A stretch of DNA of 64,000 nucleotides from Streptomyces durmitorensis (GTDB lineage Bacteria > Actinomycetota > Actinomycetes > Streptomycetales > Streptomycetaceae), in assembly GCF_023498005.1 (NCBI RefSeq), contig NZ_CP097289.1, forward strand, positions 6,882,001 to 6,946,000, written 5' to 3'. The stretch's first letter is position 1, and the number at the start of each line of letters is the position of its first letter. Positions 35,554 to 45,741 of the stretch are shown one piece after another. The notes beneath the pieces were generated by a model, which saw nothing but the letters and a program-made list of their open reading frames with translations, was not told the origin of the DNA and did no database searches. A program made the translations under genes and the position numbers.

Positions 35554-36294
35554 TCAGTTGAGGCTTGTGGTGCCGCGCGTCAGGTCCGTCGCGGGCAACG
35601 ACGGCAGATTACGGATGATGGCGGTCTCCGCGCGAAGGAGTTTCAGCTCGTCGTGCAGGCGCGACGCCGTGTCGGGCGCCTCCAGGAGCCGCTGCTTGGT
35701 CGGGGTGTCCAGGACGGCCGCGGCCGCGACCAGATACGACACCACGGACGGGTCGTCCGGCAGTTCGGCGCCCGTGGACAGGGACCGCTCACGCGCCCCC
35801 GCGAGGCGCTTCTGGTAGGCGCGGAACGCCCGCAGGACGCCCGCGGCAAGCGCGCCCGCCTCCTCGCCCGGCTCCTCGGGCAGCTCCTCGACCTCCGCGG
35901 TCAAGAAGGCGCCCGAGGTGTCGATCGAGTGCAGGCGCACGCGCGAGGTGCCGGTGGCGAGGACCTCGAAGCCGCCGTCGGCGCGCTCCCGGATCGTCGC
36001 CGCGTCCGCCACGCAGCCCACCGCGTGGAAGGCCTTGAGCGGGTCGTCGCCGAAGCCGGCGGTCGGCCCCTGTTCGGGCTGCGAGGTGGGGTCGGGGAGG
36101 CCCGGGGCGCTCGGCGCCACCTCGAGGCCGTCGCGGATCGCGACGACCGCGAAGAGGCGCTGCTCCTCGTCGGAAGTCTTGAGCAGGTCGCGCATCATGG
36201 CGCGATAACGCTCCTCGAACACGTTCAGCGGGAGCACGAGTCCCGGGAACAGCACCGAGTTGAGCGGGAAGAGCGGAAGCCGGACGGTGGTCAC
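35554..36294 (-). CDS. LON peptidase substrate-binding domain protein
   Basis: The 246-aa protein corresponds to the free-standing N-terminal substrate-binding domain of Lon protease: RLPLFPLNSVLFPGLVLPLNVFEERY near the start (7-32), then AVVAIRDG, CVADAATIRERADGG and ATGTSRVRL. No ATPase or Ser-Lys protease domain follows. GTG 36294 has TAGGCT about 8 nt upstream and GAGG only 3 nt upstream, so initiation could be leaderless. Function unknown; probably an adaptor. The ybaK start lies 17 nt downstream. Confidence 0.88.
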   Translation of the reverse strand: MTTVRLPLFPLNSVLFPGLVLPLNVFEERYRAMMRDLLKTSDEEQRLFAVVAIRDGLEVAPSAPGLPDPTSQPEQGPTAGFGDDPLKAFHAVGCVADAATIRERADGGFEVLATGTSRVRLHSIDTSGAFLTAEVEELPEEPGEEAGALAAGVLRAFRAYQKRLAGARERSLSTGAELPDDPSVVSYLVAAAAVLDTPTKQRLLEAPDTASRLHDELKLLRAETAIIRNLPSLPATDLTRGTTSLN

Positions 36295-36305
36295 GAGCCT
36301 CAAGC

Positions 36306-37313
36306 CTAATGGTCGTCTGGGCGCGGACGTCCGCCACCGGTGCGCAGCGGGGTCCCGGAGGCCACCTCGATGCGTATGCCGTCGCGCAGTTCCAGGAACT
36401 GGCCCAGTGGATCGTCGGCCATGCGGTCCCAGGGAAAGGACGTGGCATGGGGCCCGATGAGGCGCAGTTGTTCGAGGGCGTCGCTCCACCGCTCCAGGCG
36501 TACGAGGACGTAGGTGAGGAGGTTGCGGACCTCGGCCGGCCAGGGATCCCCGGCCTCGTACGCCCCGGACACGGCGATCCCGAGGTCGGCCGCGGCGTCC
36601 AGGCGCTCGCGCGGCACGCTCCCCGACGAGCTGGTGAGGTAGGCGAACGCGGCCCGCGCGGGCAGCGCCTGGATCAGCGAGCCGGGCAGCGCGTCCCGCG
36701 CGGCGCCCTCGGCGAATTCGAAGCACTGCCGGTGCGAGCCGTACCAGGAGGCCGAGAGGTACTGGAGGGCCGAGGCGTGGCAGCCGTAGTGGTGCGAGGA
36801 GCGGTGCACCGCCTCGGCCCAGACCTCGTCGAAGACCGACTGCGGGGCGTGGGTGCCGCGCGCGTGGTCCAGGGCGATCCGCCAGGGCACGGGGTCGCGC
36901 GGGTCGGCCTCGGCGGCCGCGGTGAGCAGGGGTGCGCTCTCGCGCAGGAGCTCGGCGTGGGCGGGCGACTCCCAGCCGCGGACGACCGCGAGCTCGGCCT
37001 TGACGAGCAGGGCGTCCGGGTCGTGCGGCGCGGCGCACTGCCAGTCGTCGAACCACTCGGAGCGGGAGCGGGCGAAGGCGGCGAGGCGTGTCGTGTAGCG
37101 GTCGCGGTTCTCCCACTCGTTGCCCTCGCGGGTCATGGCGAGCAGCTTGGCCGCGGGGTCGTAGTCGCCGCGGCCCGCGGCGACCAGGGCGGGGCCGAGC
37201 CGGTCGTCGGGCGCGTCGAGGAGCACCTCGTCGTCGGGGGTCAGACCGGCGGCCAGGAGAGGGGTGTTCCTGACCATGCGTGCGGTGCGGATCAGGGCGC
37301 GCAGAAATGCCAT
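36306..37313 (-). CDS. Conserved hypothetical protein, TPR-like helical
   Basis: This 335-aa soluble protein is rich in Ala, Leu and Trp, with alternating helix-forming stretches (DPDALLVKAELAVVRGWESP, HYGCHASALQYLSASWYGSH) suggestive of tetratricopeptide-like solenoids. No catalytic motif is recognised. It starts at ATG 37313. Its stop is 11 nt from the LON-domain start, so the LON and ybaK genes may share its message. Confidence 0.7.
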   Translation of the reverse strand: MAFLRALIRTARMVRNTPLLAAGLTPDDEVLLDAPDDRLGPALVAAGRGDYDPAAKLLAMTREGNEWENRDRYTTRLAAFARSRSEWFDDWQCAAPHDPDALLVKAELAVVRGWESPAHAELLRESAPLLTAAAEADPRDPVPWRIALDHARGTHAPQSVFDEVWAEAVHRSSHHYGCHASALQYLSASWYGSHRQCFEFAEGAARDALPGSLIQALPARAAFAYLTSSSGSVPRERLDAAADLGIAVSGAYEAGDPWPAEVRNLLTYVLVRLERWSDALEQLRLIGPHATSFPWDRMADDPLGQFLELRDGIRIEVASGTPLRTGGGRPRPDDH

Positions 37314-37406
37314 CGTGTGGGTATTGAAAACCGCAGGTGGGGGTAGGGCCAGGGGGTAGCCGGTGAAGCTTTCGCATCGGTCGTTCGGTTGCCTGACACG
37401 TGGTCA

Positions 37407-37429
37407 AGGGCAGGTAAAATATCTGCCCT
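37407..37429. terminator. Small hairpin between two minus-strand genes
   Basis: AGGGCAG and CTGCCCT flank an AT-rich 9-nt loop, 32 nt beyond the stop of the 524-aa membrane protein gene. It could be that gene's terminator or an operator for the 335-aa gene. The U-tract is absent. Confidence 0.4.
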
Positions 37430-37460
37430 GTGTTCGCGACCCTCCGGCCCTGCAGGCCCC

Positions 37461-39035
37461 TCAGTTCCTGCGCAGCAGCCGCGTCGCCCCCGCCGCGACC
37501 GTCGTCGCGAGCACCCAGCCGAGCAGGATCAGGATCGCCGCGAACCACTGCCAGCCGCCGCGCAGCTGCCAGTAGCTGTCCTGGCCGAGGTTGATGACCG
37601 GGAGCAGCAGGTCGAGGGAGAAGAGCGCGGGGTTCCAGTTCGGGTGCTCGCCCGGTTTGATCGCCGGGTGGTCGGCGCGCGTGAAGGCCACCGCGCTCAC
37701 CGCCCAGAGCACCGCCATCCACAGGGCGGCCCGGCCCGGCCGGTAGCCGTAGGCCACCGTCCAGTCCTGGGCGAAGCCCCAGAGCTTGGCCGCGAGCGGC
37801 AGGGTCTCGCGGCGGCGTCGCTGCTTGGCGAGCAGGACCTCGCGGGCGTCGGCGTCCTCGCCGCCGTTGCGCAGGACGGTGGCCAGCTTCTCGTACGGCT
37901 CGGGGTTGTACTCGGCGGTCGCGGCCGCCACCCAGCTCAGCCGCCGGGAGAGCGGGAAGCTGCCGAGCGGGACGAGGTTCTCGTAGCTGAAGCCGCCCAT
38001 CTGGAGGCCGCCGGGGCCCGGCCAGCTGGTCGACTTGTCGATGAGGTTGACGACCTTGGCGCCGGACAGAATGATCTTGCCGCGCTGCGGGGCCTCGCCG
38101 AGGAAGCGCAGCTCGGGGGTCTGGACGCGGCGCAGCGACACCTCCTGGTCGTTCTCCAGGGTGAAGCGCGCCTGGGCCAGGTCGACGGCGTCGCCGAAGC
38201 GCCCGTCGTCGAGCCGTATGCCGCCCGCGCACTCGAAGCGCTGGATGCGGGTGCCGCGCGGGGGAGTCGTGCCGCTGGTCATGGGGGGATCGCCGAGCGC
38301 GGCGGGCGTCATGTAGAGCGTGCGCTCCACGGTCATCTGCGGGGCGTTGAGCGCCCGCTGGCCGTACGGATTGGCGAGCTTGCTGCCGCGCAGGCTGAAG
38401 GAGACGCCGACCTTCGCGCCGCGCAGGCTCAGCTGGCCGTGCGACTCCATCATCTCGGCCTGCAGGTCCTGCCCGACCGAGAGCCCGTCGCCCATGATCG
38501 AGTTGCCGCGCCGGTCGCGGTAGATCACCGCCTGGTTGATCAGCAGGTCGGTGCCGATCTGGGCGTCCGTGAGCCGCATGCCGTTGTGGATCCGGCAGCG
38601 CGGCAGATGCAGATCGCCCTCCGTGTGGACGCGGGCCGCCTCCACGCGCGGGATCGAGCAGTTGACCAGACGCAGCGTGGTGAACTTGGCCTCGGGGACG
38701 AGGACTTCCTTCTCGAAGCGGCAGTGCTTCAGCTCCGCGTAGGGAAGGATCTCGCCGCCCGCAAGATCGAGTACGTCGGTGATCTGGAGCCCCGAGAGCT
38801 TCAGGGACGACACCCGGCCCGAGAGCGCGGGCGGCCCCTCCAGGAGCAGCCAGCACACGATGCGCGCGCGCACGCTGCGCTCCGGACCCCAGGGGTGGCC
38901 GCCGTGCGGATCGTCCGCCATCGGGTCCCCCGACCGGAGGTCATAGACGCTGCCGTTGCGGAAGGCCTGCCACATGCCGATCTCGGCCGCGGTCAGTCCG
39001 TCCGGCGGGTCACCGATGCCGGTGTCGTCGACCAC
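37461..39035 (-). CDS. Membrane protein with pentapeptide-like beta-helix region
   Basis: The 524-aa protein has a soluble N-terminal part with many irregular five-residue periods ([43 protein letters not shown]) characteristic of right-handed beta-helices. Two membrane helices lie near the C-terminus ([17 protein letters not shown] and [20 protein letters not shown]). Similar Streptomyces proteins are sometimes labelled oxidoreductase; I see no cofactor motif to support that. GTG 39035 follows GGGGAGG. Divergent from hisD. Confidence 0.75.
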   Translation of the reverse strand: MVDDTGIGDPPDGLTAAEIGMWQAFRNGSVYDLRSGDPMADDPHGGHPWGPERSVRARIVCWLLLEGPPALSGRVSSLKLSGLQITDVLDLAGGEILPYAELKHCRFEKEVLVPEAKFTTLRLVNCSIPRVEAARVHTEGDLHLPRCRIHNGMRLTDAQIGTDLLINQAVIYRDRRGNSIMGDGLSVGQDLQAEMMESHGQLSLRGAKVGVSFSLRGSKLANPYGQRALNAPQMTVERTLYMTPAALGDPPMTSGTTPPRGTRIQRFECAGGIRLDDGRFGDAVDLAQARFTLENDQEVSLRRVQTPELRFLGEAPQRGKIILSGAKVVNLIDKSTSWPGPGGLQMGGFSYENLVPLGSFPLSRRLSWVAAATAEYNPEPYEKLATVLRNGGEDADAREVLLAKQRRRRETLPLAAKLWGFAQDWTVAYGYRPGRAALWMAVLWAVSAVAFTRADHPAIKPGEHPNWNPALFSLDLLLPVINLGQDSYWQLRGGWQWFAAILILLGWVLATTVAAGATRLLRRN

Positions 39036-39211
39036 TGCTGTTGTCCTCCCCGTACCGCGATCCCGTACGCGTTCTCGTACTGCGATGCGCCTGTGTCTCG
39101 TACACCTGTTTCATGCCCGCTCAGTGACGGGCTGAACGCTAGTGGTGAACGTGGTCTTCCGGGATCCATATCAGCCAGTGATACGGAGTCCGGACCGGAA
39201 TCCGGGTCTGA

Positions 39212-39217
39212 GAGAAT
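39212..39217 (+). promoter_or_regulatory. Putative -10 of the his operon
   Basis: GAGAAT lies 7 nt before the hisD GTG with no Shine-Dalgarno between, suggesting leaderless transcription of the his operon. A matching -35 is not clear. Confidence 0.3.
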
Positions 39218-39224
39218 TGGCCAC

Positions 39225-40550
39225 GTGATCTCCCGAATCGATCTGCGCGGCGACGCCCTCCCCGAGGGTCCCGCCCTGCGCGCCCTGCTGCCCCGTGCCG
39301 ACTTCGACGTCGCGGCCGCCCTGGAGAAGGTGCGGCCCATCTGCGAGGACGTGCATCATCGTGGCGACGCGGCGCTGATCGAGTTCGCGCAGAAGTTCGA
39401 CGGGGTACGGCTGACGCAGGTCCGCGTCCCCGCGAGCGCCATCGCCGAGGCCCTGACCGGCCTCGACCCGGCCGTGCGCGAGGCGCTGGAGGAGTCGATC
39501 CGGCGCGCCCGCATCGTCCACCGCGAGCAGCGCCGCGCCCCGCACACCACGCAGGTCGTGCCCGGCGGCACGGTCACCGAGAAGTGGGTGCCGGTCGAGC
39601 GCGTGGGGCTCTACGCACCCGGTGGCCGCTCGGTCTACCCGTCCTCCGTGATCATGAACGCGGTCCCGGCGCAGGAGGCGGGCGTCGAGTCGATGGCGCT
39701 CGCGTCCCCGCCGCAGGCCGACTTCGGCGGCCTTCCGCACCCGACGATCCTCGCCGCCTGCGCCCTCCTCGGCATCGACGAGGTGTACGCGGTCGGCGGC
39801 GCCCAGGCCGTCGCGATGTTCGCGTACGGCACCGAGACCTGCGCCCCGGCCAACATGGTCACCGGGCCCGGCAACATCTGGGTCGCCGCGGCCAAGCGCT
39901 ACTTCACCGGCCGCATCGGCATCGACACCGAAGCGGGCCCGACCGAGATCGCGGTCCTCGCCGACGACACGGCCGACGCCGTGCACGTCGCGTCCGACCT
40001 GATCAGCCAGGCCGAGCACGACCCGCTCGCCGCCGCCGTCCTGGTCACCGACTCCGTGGCCCTGGCCGACGCGGTCGCCAAGGAGCTTGAGCCGCAGGTG
40101 GCGGCCACCAAGCACGTCGAGGACCGGATCGTCCCCGCGCTCGCCGGACGCCAGTCCGCGATCGTCCTGGTCGACGGCCTGGAGGAGGGGCTGCGGGTCG
40201 TCGACGCGTACGGCGCCGAGCACCTGGAGATCCAGACCGCTGACGCCGCCGCCGTCGCCGAGCGCGTGAAGAACGCGGGCGCGATCTTCGTCGGACCGTG
40301 GGCGCCCGTCTCGCTCGGCGACTACTGCGCGGGCTCCAACCACGTCCTGCCGACCGGCGGCTGCGCCTGCCACTCCTCCGGGCTCAGCGTCCAGTCGTTC
40401 CTGCGCGGCATCCACATCGTCGACTACACCCGCGAGGCACTCGCCGACGTCGCCCACCACGTGGTGACGCTCGCCGAGGCCGAGGACCTGCCGGCGCACG
40501 GCGCGGCCGTCAAGGCCCGCTTCGGATGGAAGGTGCCGGAGAAGAAGTGA
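39225..40550 (+). CDS. hisD: Histidinol dehydrogenase
   Basis: HisD carries out the last two oxidations of histidine synthesis, histidinol to histidine, with NAD+ and zinc. The 441-aa product begins [10 protein letters not shown] at GTG 39225. It has the family landmarks [49 protein letters not shown] and [10 protein letters not shown]. It is the first gene of the his operon; its stop overlaps the hisC start as GTGA. Confidence 0.97.
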   Translation: MISRIDLRGDALPEGPALRALLPRADFDVAAALEKVRPICEDVHHRGDAALIEFAQKFDGVRLTQVRVPASAIAEALTGLDPAVREALEESIRRARIVHREQRRAPHTTQVVPGGTVTEKWVPVERVGLYAPGGRSVYPSSVIMNAVPAQEAGVESMALASPPQADFGGLPHPTILAACALLGIDEVYAVGGAQAVAMFAYGTETCAPANMVTGPGNIWVAAAKRYFTGRIGIDTEAGPTEIAVLADDTADAVHVASDLISQAEHDPLAAAVLVTDSVALADAVAKELEPQVAATKHVEDRIVPALAGRQSAIVLVDGLEEGLRVVDAYGAEHLEIQTADAAAVAERVKNAGAIFVGPWAPVSLGDYCAGSNHVLPTGGCACHSSGLSVQSFLRGIHIVDYTREALADVAHHVVTLAEAEDLPAHGAAVKARFGWKVPEKK

Positions 40551-41662
40551 CCACCATCGACGATCTTCCCGTACGCGACGAACTGCGCGGCAAGTCCCCC
40601 TACGGGGCGCCCCAGCTCGACGTACCCGTACGCCTGAACACGAACGAGAACCCCTACCCGCTCCCCGAGCCGCTCGTCGAGCGCATCGCCGAGCGCGTCC
40701 GCGAGGCGGCCCGCGACCTCAACCGCTACCCCGACCGCGACGCGGTCGAGCTGCGCACCGAGCTCGCCCGCTACCTCACGGACACCGGCGGCCACGAGGT
40801 CACCCTCGCCAACGTGTGGGCGGCCAACGGCTCGAACGAAGTCATCCAGCAGCTCCTGCAGACCTTCGGCGGGCCCGGACGCACCGCCATCGGCTTCGAG
40901 CCCTCGTACTCGATGCACGGCCTCATCGCGCGCGGCACCGGCACCGGCTGGATCTCGGGCCCGCGCGGCGACGACTTCACGATCGACGTCGAGGCGGCGA
41001 CGAAGGCCATCGCCGAGAACCAGCCGGACGTCGTCTTCATCACCACGCCCAACAACCCCACGGGCAACGCCGTCTCGGCCGACACGGTCCTCGCGCTCTA
41101 CGAAGCCGCGCAGGCCGCGGGGCCCTCGATGGTCGTGATCGACGAGGCGTACGTCGAGTTCAGCCACGGCGACTCGCTGCTCCCGCTGCTCGCGGGACGG
41201 CCGAATCTCGTCGTGTCGCGCACGATGTCCAAGGCTTTCGGCGCGGCCGGGCTACGCCTCGGCTACCTCGCCGCCGACCCGGCGGTCGTCGACGCCGTAC
41301 AGCTCGTACGCCTGCCGTACCACCTGTCGGCCGTCACGCAGGCCACCGCGCTCGCCGCCCTGGAGCACACCGACACGCTCCTGAAGTACGTCGAGCAGCT
41401 GAAGCGCGAGCGCGACCGGCTGGTGAGCGAGCTGCGGGCGATCGGCTATGAAGTGACCGACTCCGACGCCAACTTCGTCCAGTTCGGGCGATTCGAGGGC
41501 GAAGGGGCCGCCCACGCGGTGTGGCAGCGGATCCTCGACCGGGGCGTCCTGGTCCGGGACAACGGAGTGCCGGGATGGCTGCGGGTCAGCGCAGGAACCC
41601 CGGAAGAGAACGACGCGTTCCTCGATGCGGTACGCGAACTCAAGAAGGAGCAGCAGGCATGA
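40547..41662 (+). CDS. hisC: Histidinol-phosphate aminotransferase
   Basis: HisC is a PLP-dependent class I/II aminotransferase making L-histidinol phosphate. The 371-aa protein shows NENPYPLP near the N-terminus, [21 protein letters not shown] and the PLP lysine in [20 protein letters not shown] 40547 overlaps the hisD stop, and its stop overlaps the hisB start, so translation is coupled through hisD-hisC-hisB. Confidence 0.97.
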   Translation: MTTIDDLPVRDELRGKSPYGAPQLDVPVRLNTNENPYPLPEPLVERIAERVREAARDLNRYPDRDAVELRTELARYLTDTGGHEVTLANVWAANGSNEVIQQLLQTFGGPGRTAIGFEPSYSMHGLIARGTGTGWISGPRGDDFTIDVEAATKAIAENQPDVVFITTPNNPTGNAVSADTVLALYEAAQAAGPSMVVIDEAYVEFSHGDSLLPLLAGRPNLVVSRTMSKAFGAAGLRLGYLAADPAVVDAVQLVRLPYHLSAVTQATALAALEHTDTLLKYVEQLKRERDRLVSELRAIGYEVTDSDANFVQFGRFEGEGAAHAVWQRILDRGVLVRDNGVPGWLRVSAGTPEENDAFLDAVRELKKEQQA

Positions 41663-42261
41663 CTCGCGATGGCCGTGTCGGAAGAACAGAACGGACCACG
41701 AAGGAGACGTCGGTCCTCGTCGAGATCGATCTCGACGGCACCGGCAAGGTCGAGGTGTCGACGGGTGTCGGTTTCTACGACCACATGCTCGACCAGCTCG
41801 GCCGCCACGGCCTCTTCGACCTCACGGTCAAGACCGAGGGCGACCTGCACATCGACACGCACCACACCATCGAGGACACCGCCCTCGCCCTGGGCGCCGC
41901 CTTCAAGCAGGCGCTGGGCGACAAGGTCGGCATCTACCGCTTCGGCAACTGCACGGTCCCGCTGGACGAGTCGCTCGCCCAGGTGACCGTCGACCTGAGC
42001 GGCCGCCCGTACCTCGTGCACACCGAGCCCGAGACCATGGCGCCGATGATCGGCACGTACGACACGACGATGACCCGGCACATCCTGGAGTCCTTCGTCG
42101 CGCAGGCCCAGATCGCCCTGCACGTGCACGTGCCCTACGGCCGCAATGCCCACCACATCGTGGAGTGCCAGTTCAAGGCACTCGCCCGCGCGCTGCGCTA
42201 CGCATCGGAGCGCGACCCGCGCGCCGTCGGGATCCTCCCCTCCACGAAGGGCGCGCTGTAA
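41659..42261 (+). CDS. hisB: Imidazoleglycerol-phosphate dehydratase
   Basis: HisB dehydrates IGP to imidazole-acetol phosphate. This is the monofunctional 200-aa actinobacterial form without the phosphatase domain of enterobacteria. Metal-binding motifs are [32 protein letters not shown] and [20 protein letters not shown] 41659 overlaps the hisC stop (ATGA). Confidence 0.97.
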   Translation: MTRDGRVGRTERTTKETSVLVEIDLDGTGKVEVSTGVGFYDHMLDQLGRHGLFDLTVKTEGDLHIDTHHTIEDTALALGAAFKQALGDKVGIYRFGNCTVPLDESLAQVTVDLSGRPYLVHTEPETMAPMIGTYDTTMTRHILESFVAQAQIALHVHVPYGRNAHHIVECQFKALARALRYASERDPRAVGILPSTKGAL

Positions 42262-42265
42262 AGCC

Positions 42266-42430
42266 ATGACCGGTCTCAACACCATCCTGATCGTCGTCGG
42301 TCTCTTCCTGATCGGCGGCATCATCTCCTTCGTCAAGCAGGGGATGCCCAAGAGCTTGATCACGCTGCTCTCCATCGGCGCGGCCATGTGCCTGGTCGCG
42401 GGGATCATGCGGCTCGACTACTGGAACTGA
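42266..42430 (+). CDS. Small membrane protein inside the his operon, 54 aa
   Basis: ATG 42266, 4 nt after hisB, opens a 54-aa reading frame with two hydrophobic helices ([19 protein letters not shown] and [19 protein letters not shown]) around a short basic loop, ending RLDYWN. It lies 14 nt before hisH and is necessarily cotranscribed with the his genes. Function unknown. Confidence 0.8.
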   Translation: MTGLNTILIVVGLFLIGGIISFVKQGMPKSLITLLSIGAAMCLVAGIMRLDYWN

Positions 42431-42444
42431 GGGGCGTACGCGAG

Positions 42445-43089
42445 ATGAGCACTCCCCGGAAGAAGGTCGTCGTCTTCGACTACGGCTTCGGGAACGTCCG
42501 TTCCGCCGAGCGCGCCCTCGCGCGCGCGGGCGCGGAGGTCGAGATAACCCGTGACTACGACACGGCCATGAACGCCGACGGGCTCCTCGTCCCCGGTGTC
42601 GGCGCCTTCGCCGCCTGCATGCAGGGGCTCAAGGAGGCGCGCGGCGACTGGATCGTGGGCCGCAGGCTCGCGGGCGGCCGTCCCGTGATGGGCATCTGCG
42701 TCGGCATGCAGATCCTCTTCGCGCGCGGCATCGAGCACGACGTGGAGGCCGAGGGCCTCGACGAGTGGCCCGGCACCGTCGAGCCGCTGAAGGCCGACAT
42801 CGTCCCGCACATGGGCTGGAACACGGTCGATGCGCCGGAAGGCTCGCAGCTGTTCGCGGGCCTGGACGCCGAGGCCCGCTACTACTTCGTGCACTCGTAC
42901 GCCGTGCACCACTGGGACTTCGAGGCGGGCAACCCCGCCTTCCGCGCGCCCAAGGTCGCCTGGACCACGCACGGCGAGCCCTTCGTGGCCGCCGTCGAGA
43001 ACGGCGCGCTGTGGGCCACGCAGTTCCACCCCGAGAAGTCCGGCGACGCCGGCGCCCAGCTCCTCACCAACTGGATCGGAACCCTCTAG
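42445..43089 (+). CDS. hisH: Imidazole glycerol phosphate synthase, glutaminase subunit
   Basis: HisH supplies ammonia to HisF. The 214-aa class I glutamine amidotransferase has the nucleophile Cys in [10 protein letters not shown] and the His-Glu pair in [25 protein letters not shown] opens the protein. I use ATG 42445; the frame is open a little upstream into the small membrane gene without a start signal. HisF is encoded 1.2 kb downstream in the same operon. Confidence 0.96.
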   Translation: MSTPRKKVVVFDYGFGNVRSAERALARAGAEVEITRDYDTAMNADGLLVPGVGAFAACMQGLKEARGDWIVGRRLAGGRPVMGICVGMQILFARGIEHDVEAEGLDEWPGTVEPLKADIVPHMGWNTVDAPEGSQLFAGLDAEARYYFVHSYAVHHWDFEAGNPAFRAPKVAWTTHGEPFVAAVENGALWATQFHPEKSGDAGAQLLTNWIGTL

Positions 43090-43106
43090 GGATGTCAGGG
43101 AATTCT

Positions 43107-43835
43107 GTGAGCAAGCTCGAACTCCTCCCGGCCGTCGACGTCCGCGACGGCCAGGCCGTGCGCCTCGTCCACGGCGAGTCCGGATCGGAGACCTCCTACG
43201 GCTCCCCGCTGGAGGCCGCCCTCTCCTGGCAGCGGTCGGGCGCCGAGTGGCTGCACCTGGTCGACCTGGACGCCGCGTTCGGCACCGGCGACAACCGCGC
43301 GCTCATCGCCGAGGTCGCGGGCGCCATGGACATCAAGGTCGAGCTGTCCGGGGGCATCCGCGACGACGCCTCCCTGGAGGCCGCGCTCGCCACCGGCTGC
43401 ACCCGCGTGAACCTGGGCACGGCCGCCCTGGAGACCCCGGACTGGGTCGCCAAGGTCATCGCCTCGCACGGCGACAAGATCGCGGTCGGCCTCGACGTAC
43501 GCGGCACGACCCTGCGTGGCCGCGGCTGGACCCGCGACGGCGGCGACCTCTACGAAACCCTGGAGCGCCTCAACTCCGAGGGCTGCGCGCGCTATGTCGT
43601 CACCGACATCGCCAAGGACGGCACGCTGCAGGGCCCGAACCTGGAGCTCCTGCGGGGCGTCTGCGCGGCCACGGACCGTCCCGTGGTCGCCTCCGGCGGG
43701 GTGAGCAGTCTGGACGACCTGCGGGCGATCGCCGAGCTCGTCCCGCAGGGCGTCGAGGGCGCGATCGTCGGCAAGGCGCTGTACGCGAAGGCCTTCACCC
43801 TCGAAGAGGCCCTGGCCGCGGTGGCGTCGTCATGA
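43107..43835 (+). CDS. priA: Bifunctional HisA/TrpF phosphoribosyl isomerase
   Basis: PriA isomerises both ProFAR (histidine path) and phosphoribosyl anthranilate (tryptophan path). Streptomyces lacks a separate trpF, and none is visible beside the trp genes here. The 242-aa TIM barrel has [20 protein letters not shown] with the first catalytic Asp, a phosphate site in GGIRDD and [14 protein letters not shown] with the second Asp. GTG 43107 is preferred (AGGGAA 5 nt upstream) over ATG 43092. The stop overlaps the next gene as ATGA. Confidence 0.95.
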   Translation: MSKLELLPAVDVRDGQAVRLVHGESGSETSYGSPLEAALSWQRSGAEWLHLVDLDAAFGTGDNRALIAEVAGAMDIKVELSGGIRDDASLEAALATGCTRVNLGTAALETPDWVAKVIASHGDKIAVGLDVRGTTLRGRGWTRDGGDLYETLERLNSEGCARYVVTDIAKDGTLQGPNLELLRGVCAATDRPVVASGGVSSLDDLRAIAELVPQGVEGAIVGKALYAKAFTLEEALAAVASS

Positions 43836-44251
43836 GTGACGTCGTACGCCGGGTGAGCTCGGGCGGACCGTGGGAGGAGGCCATCGGCTACTCCCGTGCG
43901 GTCGAGCTGCCCAACGGCCTTGTCCTGGTGTCGGGTTGCACGTCGGTGGTGAACGGCGTCATAGACGCCGGAACCCCCTACGAGCAGGCGGCCAACGCCT
44001 TCCACACCGCCGTCGAGGCGCTCAAGCAGCTGGGCCTCGGCCGAGAGCACGTCGTACGCACCCGCATGTATCTGACCCACGCGCGGGACGTGGAGGAGGT
44101 CGGCCGGGCCCACAAGGAGCTCTTCGACGACGTCCGCCCCGCCGCGTCGATGATCATCGTCTCCGGCTTCATCGACCCGAGCCTGGTCGTCGAGGTCGAG
44201 GTCGAGGCGTACCGGGGAGCCCAGGGAGCCCGGGGAGCTGAGACGTCATGA
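43832..44251 (+). CDS. RidA-family protein
   Basis: The 139-aa protein belongs to the YjgF/YER057c/UK114 (Rid) family, which hydrolyses reactive enamine/imine intermediates from PLP enzymes. Typical segments are [34 protein letters not shown] with the conserved Arg, and VEVEVEAY near the end. It overlaps both neighbours (ATGA at each end), so it is coupled to priA and hisF. A housekeeping role against damage made by HisC-type enzymes is plausible. Confidence 0.88.
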   Translation: MSDVVRRVSSGGPWEEAIGYSRAVELPNGLVLVSGCTSVVNGVIDAGTPYEQAANAFHTAVEALKQLGLGREHVVRTRMYLTHARDVEEVGRAHKELFDDVRPAASMIIVSGFIDPSLVVEVEVEAYRGAQGARGAETS

Positions 44252-45003
44252 CCCTCGCCGTACGCGTGATCCCCTGCCTGGACGTGGACAACGGCCGGGT
44301 CGTCAAGGGCGTCAACTTCCAGAACCTGCGCGACGCGGGCGACCCCGTCGAGATGGCCAAGGTGTACGACGCCGAGGGCGCCGACGAGCTCACCTTCCTG
44401 GACATCACCGCGTCCTCCGGCAACCGCGAGACCACGTACGACGTGGTCCGCCGCACGGCCGAGCAGGTCTTCATCCCGCTCACGGTGGGCGGCGGCGTCC
44501 GCACCGCCGAGGACGTCGACAAGCTCCTGCGCGCCGGCGCGGACAAGGTGGGCGTGAACACGGCCGCCATCGCGCGGCCCGAGCTGATCCGCGAGATCGC
44601 GGAGCGGTTCGGCCGTCAGGTGCTTGTCCTTTCGGTGGACGCTCGCAGGACTGCCTCCGGGAGCTTCGAGGTCACCACCCACGGCGGCCGCAAGTCCGCC
44701 GGGATCGACGCCGTGGAGTGGGCGCACCAGGCCGCCGAGCTGGGCGCGGGAGAGATCCTGCTCAACTCGATGGACGCGGACGGCACGAAGGACGGCTACG
44801 ACATCGAGATGATCGCGGCGGTACGCCGTCACGTCACCGTCCCGGTGATCGCGTCCGGGGGAGCGGGCCGCCTGGACCACTTCCCGCCCGCGATCGCGGC
44901 GGGCGCGGACGCGGTGCTCGCCGCGTCGGTCTTCCACTTCGGTGATCTGCGGATCGGCGAGGTGAAGGACACGCTTCGGGAGGCGGGGCACCCGGTCCGC
45001 TGA
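44248..45003 (+). CDS. hisF: Imidazole glycerol phosphate synthase, cyclase subunit
   Basis: HisF condenses PRFAR with ammonia from HisH to give IGP and AICAR. The 251-aa TIM barrel begins [20 protein letters not shown], with the catalytic Asp in CLDVDNG. Further landmarks are [13 protein letters not shown], the second catalytic Asp in [15 protein letters not shown], and [13 protein letters not shown] 44248 overlaps the ridA stop. It is the last his gene of the cluster and is followed by a terminator; hisI lies 3.7 kb away. Confidence 0.97.
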   Translation: MTLAVRVIPCLDVDNGRVVKGVNFQNLRDAGDPVEMAKVYDAEGADELTFLDITASSGNRETTYDVVRRTAEQVFIPLTVGGGVRTAEDVDKLLRAGADKVGVNTAAIARPELIREIAERFGRQVLVLSVDARRTASGSFEVTTHGGRKSAGIDAVEWAHQAAELGAGEILLNSMDADGTKDGYDIEMIAAVRRHVTVPVIASGGAGRLDHFPPAIAAGADAVLAASVFHFGDLRIGEVKDTLREAGHPVR

Positions 45004-45020
45004 GCGGCTCTCTCCGGCGT

Positions 45021-45050
45021 AAGCCCTGGTCACTGGCTGGCCAGGGCTTT
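45021..45050 (+). terminator. Intrinsic terminator of the his operon
   Basis: A 9-bp perfect stem, AAGCCCTGG (45021-45029) with CCAGGGCTT (45041-45049), encloses an 11-nt loop and is followed by a T-containing tract (TTCTGCTT), 18 nt after the hisF stop. Confidence 0.75.
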
Positions 45051-45060
45051 CTGCTTGCAG

Positions 45061-45112
45061 GATACGAAGGGAAACTTGCGCAATTTATATTGCGCAAGTT
45101 TTCTTTCGTATC
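45061..45112. promoter_or_regulatory. 52-bp palindromic operator before the regulator/MFS operon
   Basis: Two 24-nt arms (45061-45084 and 45089-45112) pair at 22 of 24 positions around a TTAT spacer. The core is AACTTGCGCAAT/ATTGCGCAAGTT and the outer parts are GATACGAA/TTCGTATC. It ends 12 nt before the ATG of the winged-helix regulator, in an AT-rich patch that must hold the promoter. This is a strong candidate autoregulatory operator. Half-sites suggest two stacked dimers. Confidence 0.8.
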
Positions 45113-45124
45113 TACGGTGGAGTC

Positions 45125-45727
45125 ATGAACGCCAAGCAGCCCGAGCCCCGCCAGTCCCGCCGCATCACCGACGTCGGCACGCTCAAGGCTTTCGGGCACC
45201 CCCTGCGCCTGAAGATCTACAGCACGCTGCGGGTGGCGGGCCCCTCGACCGCATCGCAGCTGGCGGGGCAGGTCGACGAGGCGGTCTCGCTGGTCAGCTA
45301 CCACCTGCGCAAGCTCGCCGAGCACGGCCTCATCGAGGAGGCCGAGACGCAGAGCGAGGACGCGCGGGAGCGGTGGTGGCAGGCCGCGCAGGAGACGTTG
45401 AGCTTCCGGCACGAGGACTTCAAGGACACACCGGAGGGCGCCGCCGCGCACACGGCCGTCGTCCGCACGCTGATCGCCCAGCGCGAGGAGCAGTACGAGA
45501 CCTATCTCGCCCAGCAGGAGGCCTGGGGCGCCGAGTGGCGCAAGGCCGCCGACCAGTCGGACTTCCTCGCCCGCCTGAACCCCGCCGAACTCACCCGCCT
45601 CAACGCCGAGATCCACGCCCTGGTCAAGACGTACGAGGCGCAGGGCAAGGCCACCGAGGCGGCGGGCGACACCGAGGGGCGCGAGAACGTCGCCGTGCAC
45701 CTGGCCAGCTTTCCGTTCCGGATCTGA
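45125..45727 (+). CDS. Winged-helix (ArsR-type) transcriptional regulator
   Basis: This 200-aa protein has an N-terminal helix-turn-helix: TLKAFGHPLRLKIYSTLRVAGPSTASQLAGQ, then SLVSYHLRKLAEHGLIEE (recognition helix). A charged helical C-terminal half may bind ligand or dimerise. No metal-binding Cys motif is visible, so it is not a classical ArsR metal sensor. ATG 45125 follows a palindromic operator. The MFS exporter gene starts 14 nt after the stop, so it probably controls the exporter and itself. Confidence 0.88.
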   Translation: MNAKQPEPRQSRRITDVGTLKAFGHPLRLKIYSTLRVAGPSTASQLAGQVDEAVSLVSYHLRKLAEHGLIEEAETQSEDARERWWQAAQETLSFRHEDFKDTPEGAAAHTAVVRTLIAQREEQYETYLAQQEAWGAEWRKAADQSDFLARLNPAELTRLNAEIHALVKTYEAQGKATEAAGDTEGRENVAVHLASFPFRI

Positions 45728-45741
45728 GAGGGCTGACCCAC

